Positions 5,435 through 6,370 of a stretch of DNA of 6,370 nt are shown piece by piece. Positions within the stretch are counted from its first letter, which is position 1, and the number at the start of each line of letters is the position of its first letter. The notes beneath the pieces are model-generated. The model worked only from the letters and a program-made list of their open reading frames with translations. It ran no database searches and was not told the DNA's origin. The stretch spans positions 1-6,370 of the forward strand of contig JAJQDF010000219.1 in assembly GCA_021202325.1 (NCBI GenBank). The letters are read 5' to 3'. This DNA comes from Clostridiales bacterium. Its GTDB lineage: Bacteria > Bacillota > Clostridia > Lachnospirales > Anaerotignaceae. The translations under genes and the position numbers were made by a program.

Positions 5435-6370
5435 AGCAATTCCCCTCTTATCTTCCGGATAAGTGCGCCGGTGTTTTCACTCTCTCCCAACAGTCCCAGC
5501 TCATTGGAAAAAATAACAATTCCGACTTCCAGTTTTTCTTTTACTCTCTTTTTCATATAAAAAAGTGCTTTTTGAGTGACATCGTCCATGACCTTCTCCA
5601 ACAGTTGATATTCATTCAAAATTTCAAGCGCCGCATCTGTGGTGGCACAGTCCGCTATTTTCCGCAGAATATCAATATTTTCGGTATGCCGCAGAGTATT
5701 CGCCGCCAGTATTTCCATTCGGCAGTCGGCATTTTTGCTGTGGGTATCCATGATTCCGCCGGCAAGCTTAACAAGCTTTCCGATATGCCCCACAAGAAGC
5801 ACAGCCTCAAACCCGTTTTCTGCGGCCATGTCCAGCGAAAGGCCGATGAAGTTGGAGCATTTCAGAGCCTTATCAATATCTATGCCGTAGGTGTCATTTA
5901 TGAAGCCGGTGCCGTAATTTCCCGGAGTCATAAGAAGGATATTGCCTTCATTGGCCTTTTTTACCTTCATTTCGGCGTTTATTGTATCGACAATGGCCTT
6001 TTCGCTCATAGGCTCCACAATGCCGCTGGTGCCGAGTATTGATATTCCGCCGACAATTCCGAGCCTTGGATTAAATGTCTTCTCGGCTATAGCTTCGCCG
6101 CCCGGAACGGATATTATGACCTGCGCTCCGCCGTTATAGTTATATAACTCAAAGGCGTCACATATTTCCTTTTCAATCATCTGCCGGGGCACCTTATTTA
6201 TGGCGACCTCCCCTATGTTCTGCCAAAGACCTGCTTTTGTAACACGGCCTACGCCTTCGCCTCCGTCAATCATTATTCCTTTGTTTTCCGTCAGCCGCAC
6301 TTCGGCATAGACAAGTATGCCGTCGGTAACATCGGGATCATCTCCGGCATATTTTTTTACGGCACATTTT
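5431..6370 (-). CDS. cbiD: Cobalt-precorrin-5B C1-methyltransferase CbiD (5' end outside window)
   Basis: CbiD transfers a methyl group from S-adenosylmethionine to C1 of cobalt-precorrin-5B in the anaerobic cobalamin pathway; it is a soluble enzyme. The reading frame is open to the window edge and gives 312 residues. The family is usually about 360-370 residues, so roughly 50 N-terminal residues lie beyond base 6370. In visible numbering, the family signature AGDDPDVTDG is at residues 8-17, GGEGVGRVTKAGL at 36-48, the glycine-rich GIVGGISILGTSGIVEP stretch at about 104-120, and GHIGKLVKLAGGIMDTHSK at 194-212. A GTG at 6298-6300 could be mistaken for the start, but the AGDDPDVTDG motif lies upstream of it in the same frame, so the gene is longer. 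The stop overlaps the start of the cbiE-cbiT fusion by 4 bases (TTGA). No defect is seen. Identification is firm. Confidence 0.96.
   Translation of the reverse strand, partial: KCAVKKYAGDDPDVTDGILVYAEVRLTENKGIMIDGGEGVGRVTKAGLWQNIGEVAINKVPRQMIEKEICDAFELYNYNGGAQVIISVPGGEAIAEKTFNPRLGIVGGISILGTSGIVEPMSEKAIVDTINAEMKVKKANEGNILLMTPGNYGTGFINDTYGIDIDKALKCSNFIGLSLDMAAENGFEAVLLVGHIGKLVKLAGGIMDTHSKNADCRMEILAANTLRHTENIDILRKIADCATTDAALEILNEYQLLEKVMDDVTQKALFYMKKRVKEKLEVGIVIFSNELGLLGESENTGALIRKIRGELL
5442..5447 (-). promoter_or_regulatory. Ribosome-binding site for the TTG start of cbiET
   Basis: GAGGGG on the minus strand lies inside the last codons of cbiD, 7 bases before TTG at 5432-5434. It supports the TTG as the true start, since no ATG or GTG lies in frame between this site and the conserved KIYIIGAG beginning of the CbiE domain. 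Confidence 0.75.

Noticed and set aside
5374..6042. Plus-strand open frame of 222 codons opposite cbiD and the start of cbiET
   Set aside because: Its translation resembles no family I know, it has no plausible ribosome-binding site, and it lies entirely antisense to well-identified genes; it is a shadow of their codon usage.
6298..6300. GTG as a start codon for cbiD
   Set aside because: The CbiD signature AGDDPDVTDG is encoded in the same frame upstream of it, up to the window edge, so the real start lies outside the window.
6352..6358. Run of seven A on the coding strand of cbiD (also one at 364-370 in cobD)
   Set aside because: Both reading frames continue correctly through the runs with conserved motifs on the far side, so there is no evidence of programmed or accidental frameshifting.

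Overview
The window is one uninterrupted stretch of a cobalamin (vitamin B12) biosynthesis operon. Every supported gene is on the minus strand, so transcription runs from base 6370 towards base 1. Eight genes can be read in order of transcription: cbiD (5' end outside the window), a cbiE-cbiT fusion, cbiA (cobB type), cobU, cobS, a short second CobU-like gene, cbiB, and cobD (3' end outside the window). The genes abut or overlap by a few bases, so there is essentially no intergenic DNA and no room for a leader, riboswitch, internal promoter or terminator.

The organism is most likely an anaerobic member of the Clostridia (Bacillota). This rests on four observations: the gene set belongs to the oxygen-independent, early cobalt insertion pathway (cbiD, cbiE/cbiT); the ribosome-binding sites are strong GGAGG-type; base composition is moderate; and a roughly 105-residue CobU-like protein sits beside a full-length CobU, an arrangement I recall from clostridial B12 operons. 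I cannot name a genus.

Region by region. The right third (about 4244-6370) holds corrin-ring modification: CbiD methylates C1 of cobalt-precorrin-5B, CbiE methylates C5, and CbiT methylates C15 and decarboxylates the C12 acetate side chain. The middle (2934-4247) holds CbiA, the ATP- and glutamine-dependent a,c-diamide synthase. The left part (1-2932) holds late assembly. CobD makes (R)-1-amino-2-propanol phosphate from L-threonine phosphate. CbiB attaches it to adenosylcobyric acid in the membrane. CobU phosphorylates and guanylylates the product to adenosyl-GDP-cobinamide. CobS, also a membrane protein, joins this to alpha-ribazole (phosphate). CbiP, CobT, the cobalt chelatase and the early methyltransferases are not in the window and would have to be elsewhere.

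The one point that stands out is a pair of CobU-family genes flanking cobS. The long one keeps the P-loop and the guanylylation-type histidine but has lost the usual C-terminal NExGxGxVP motif. The short one keeps the P-loop and that C-terminal motif but lacks the whole central segment. Otherwise this is a normal, intact and tightly coupled B12 operon. I see no mobile element, RNA gene, CRISPR array or frameshift.
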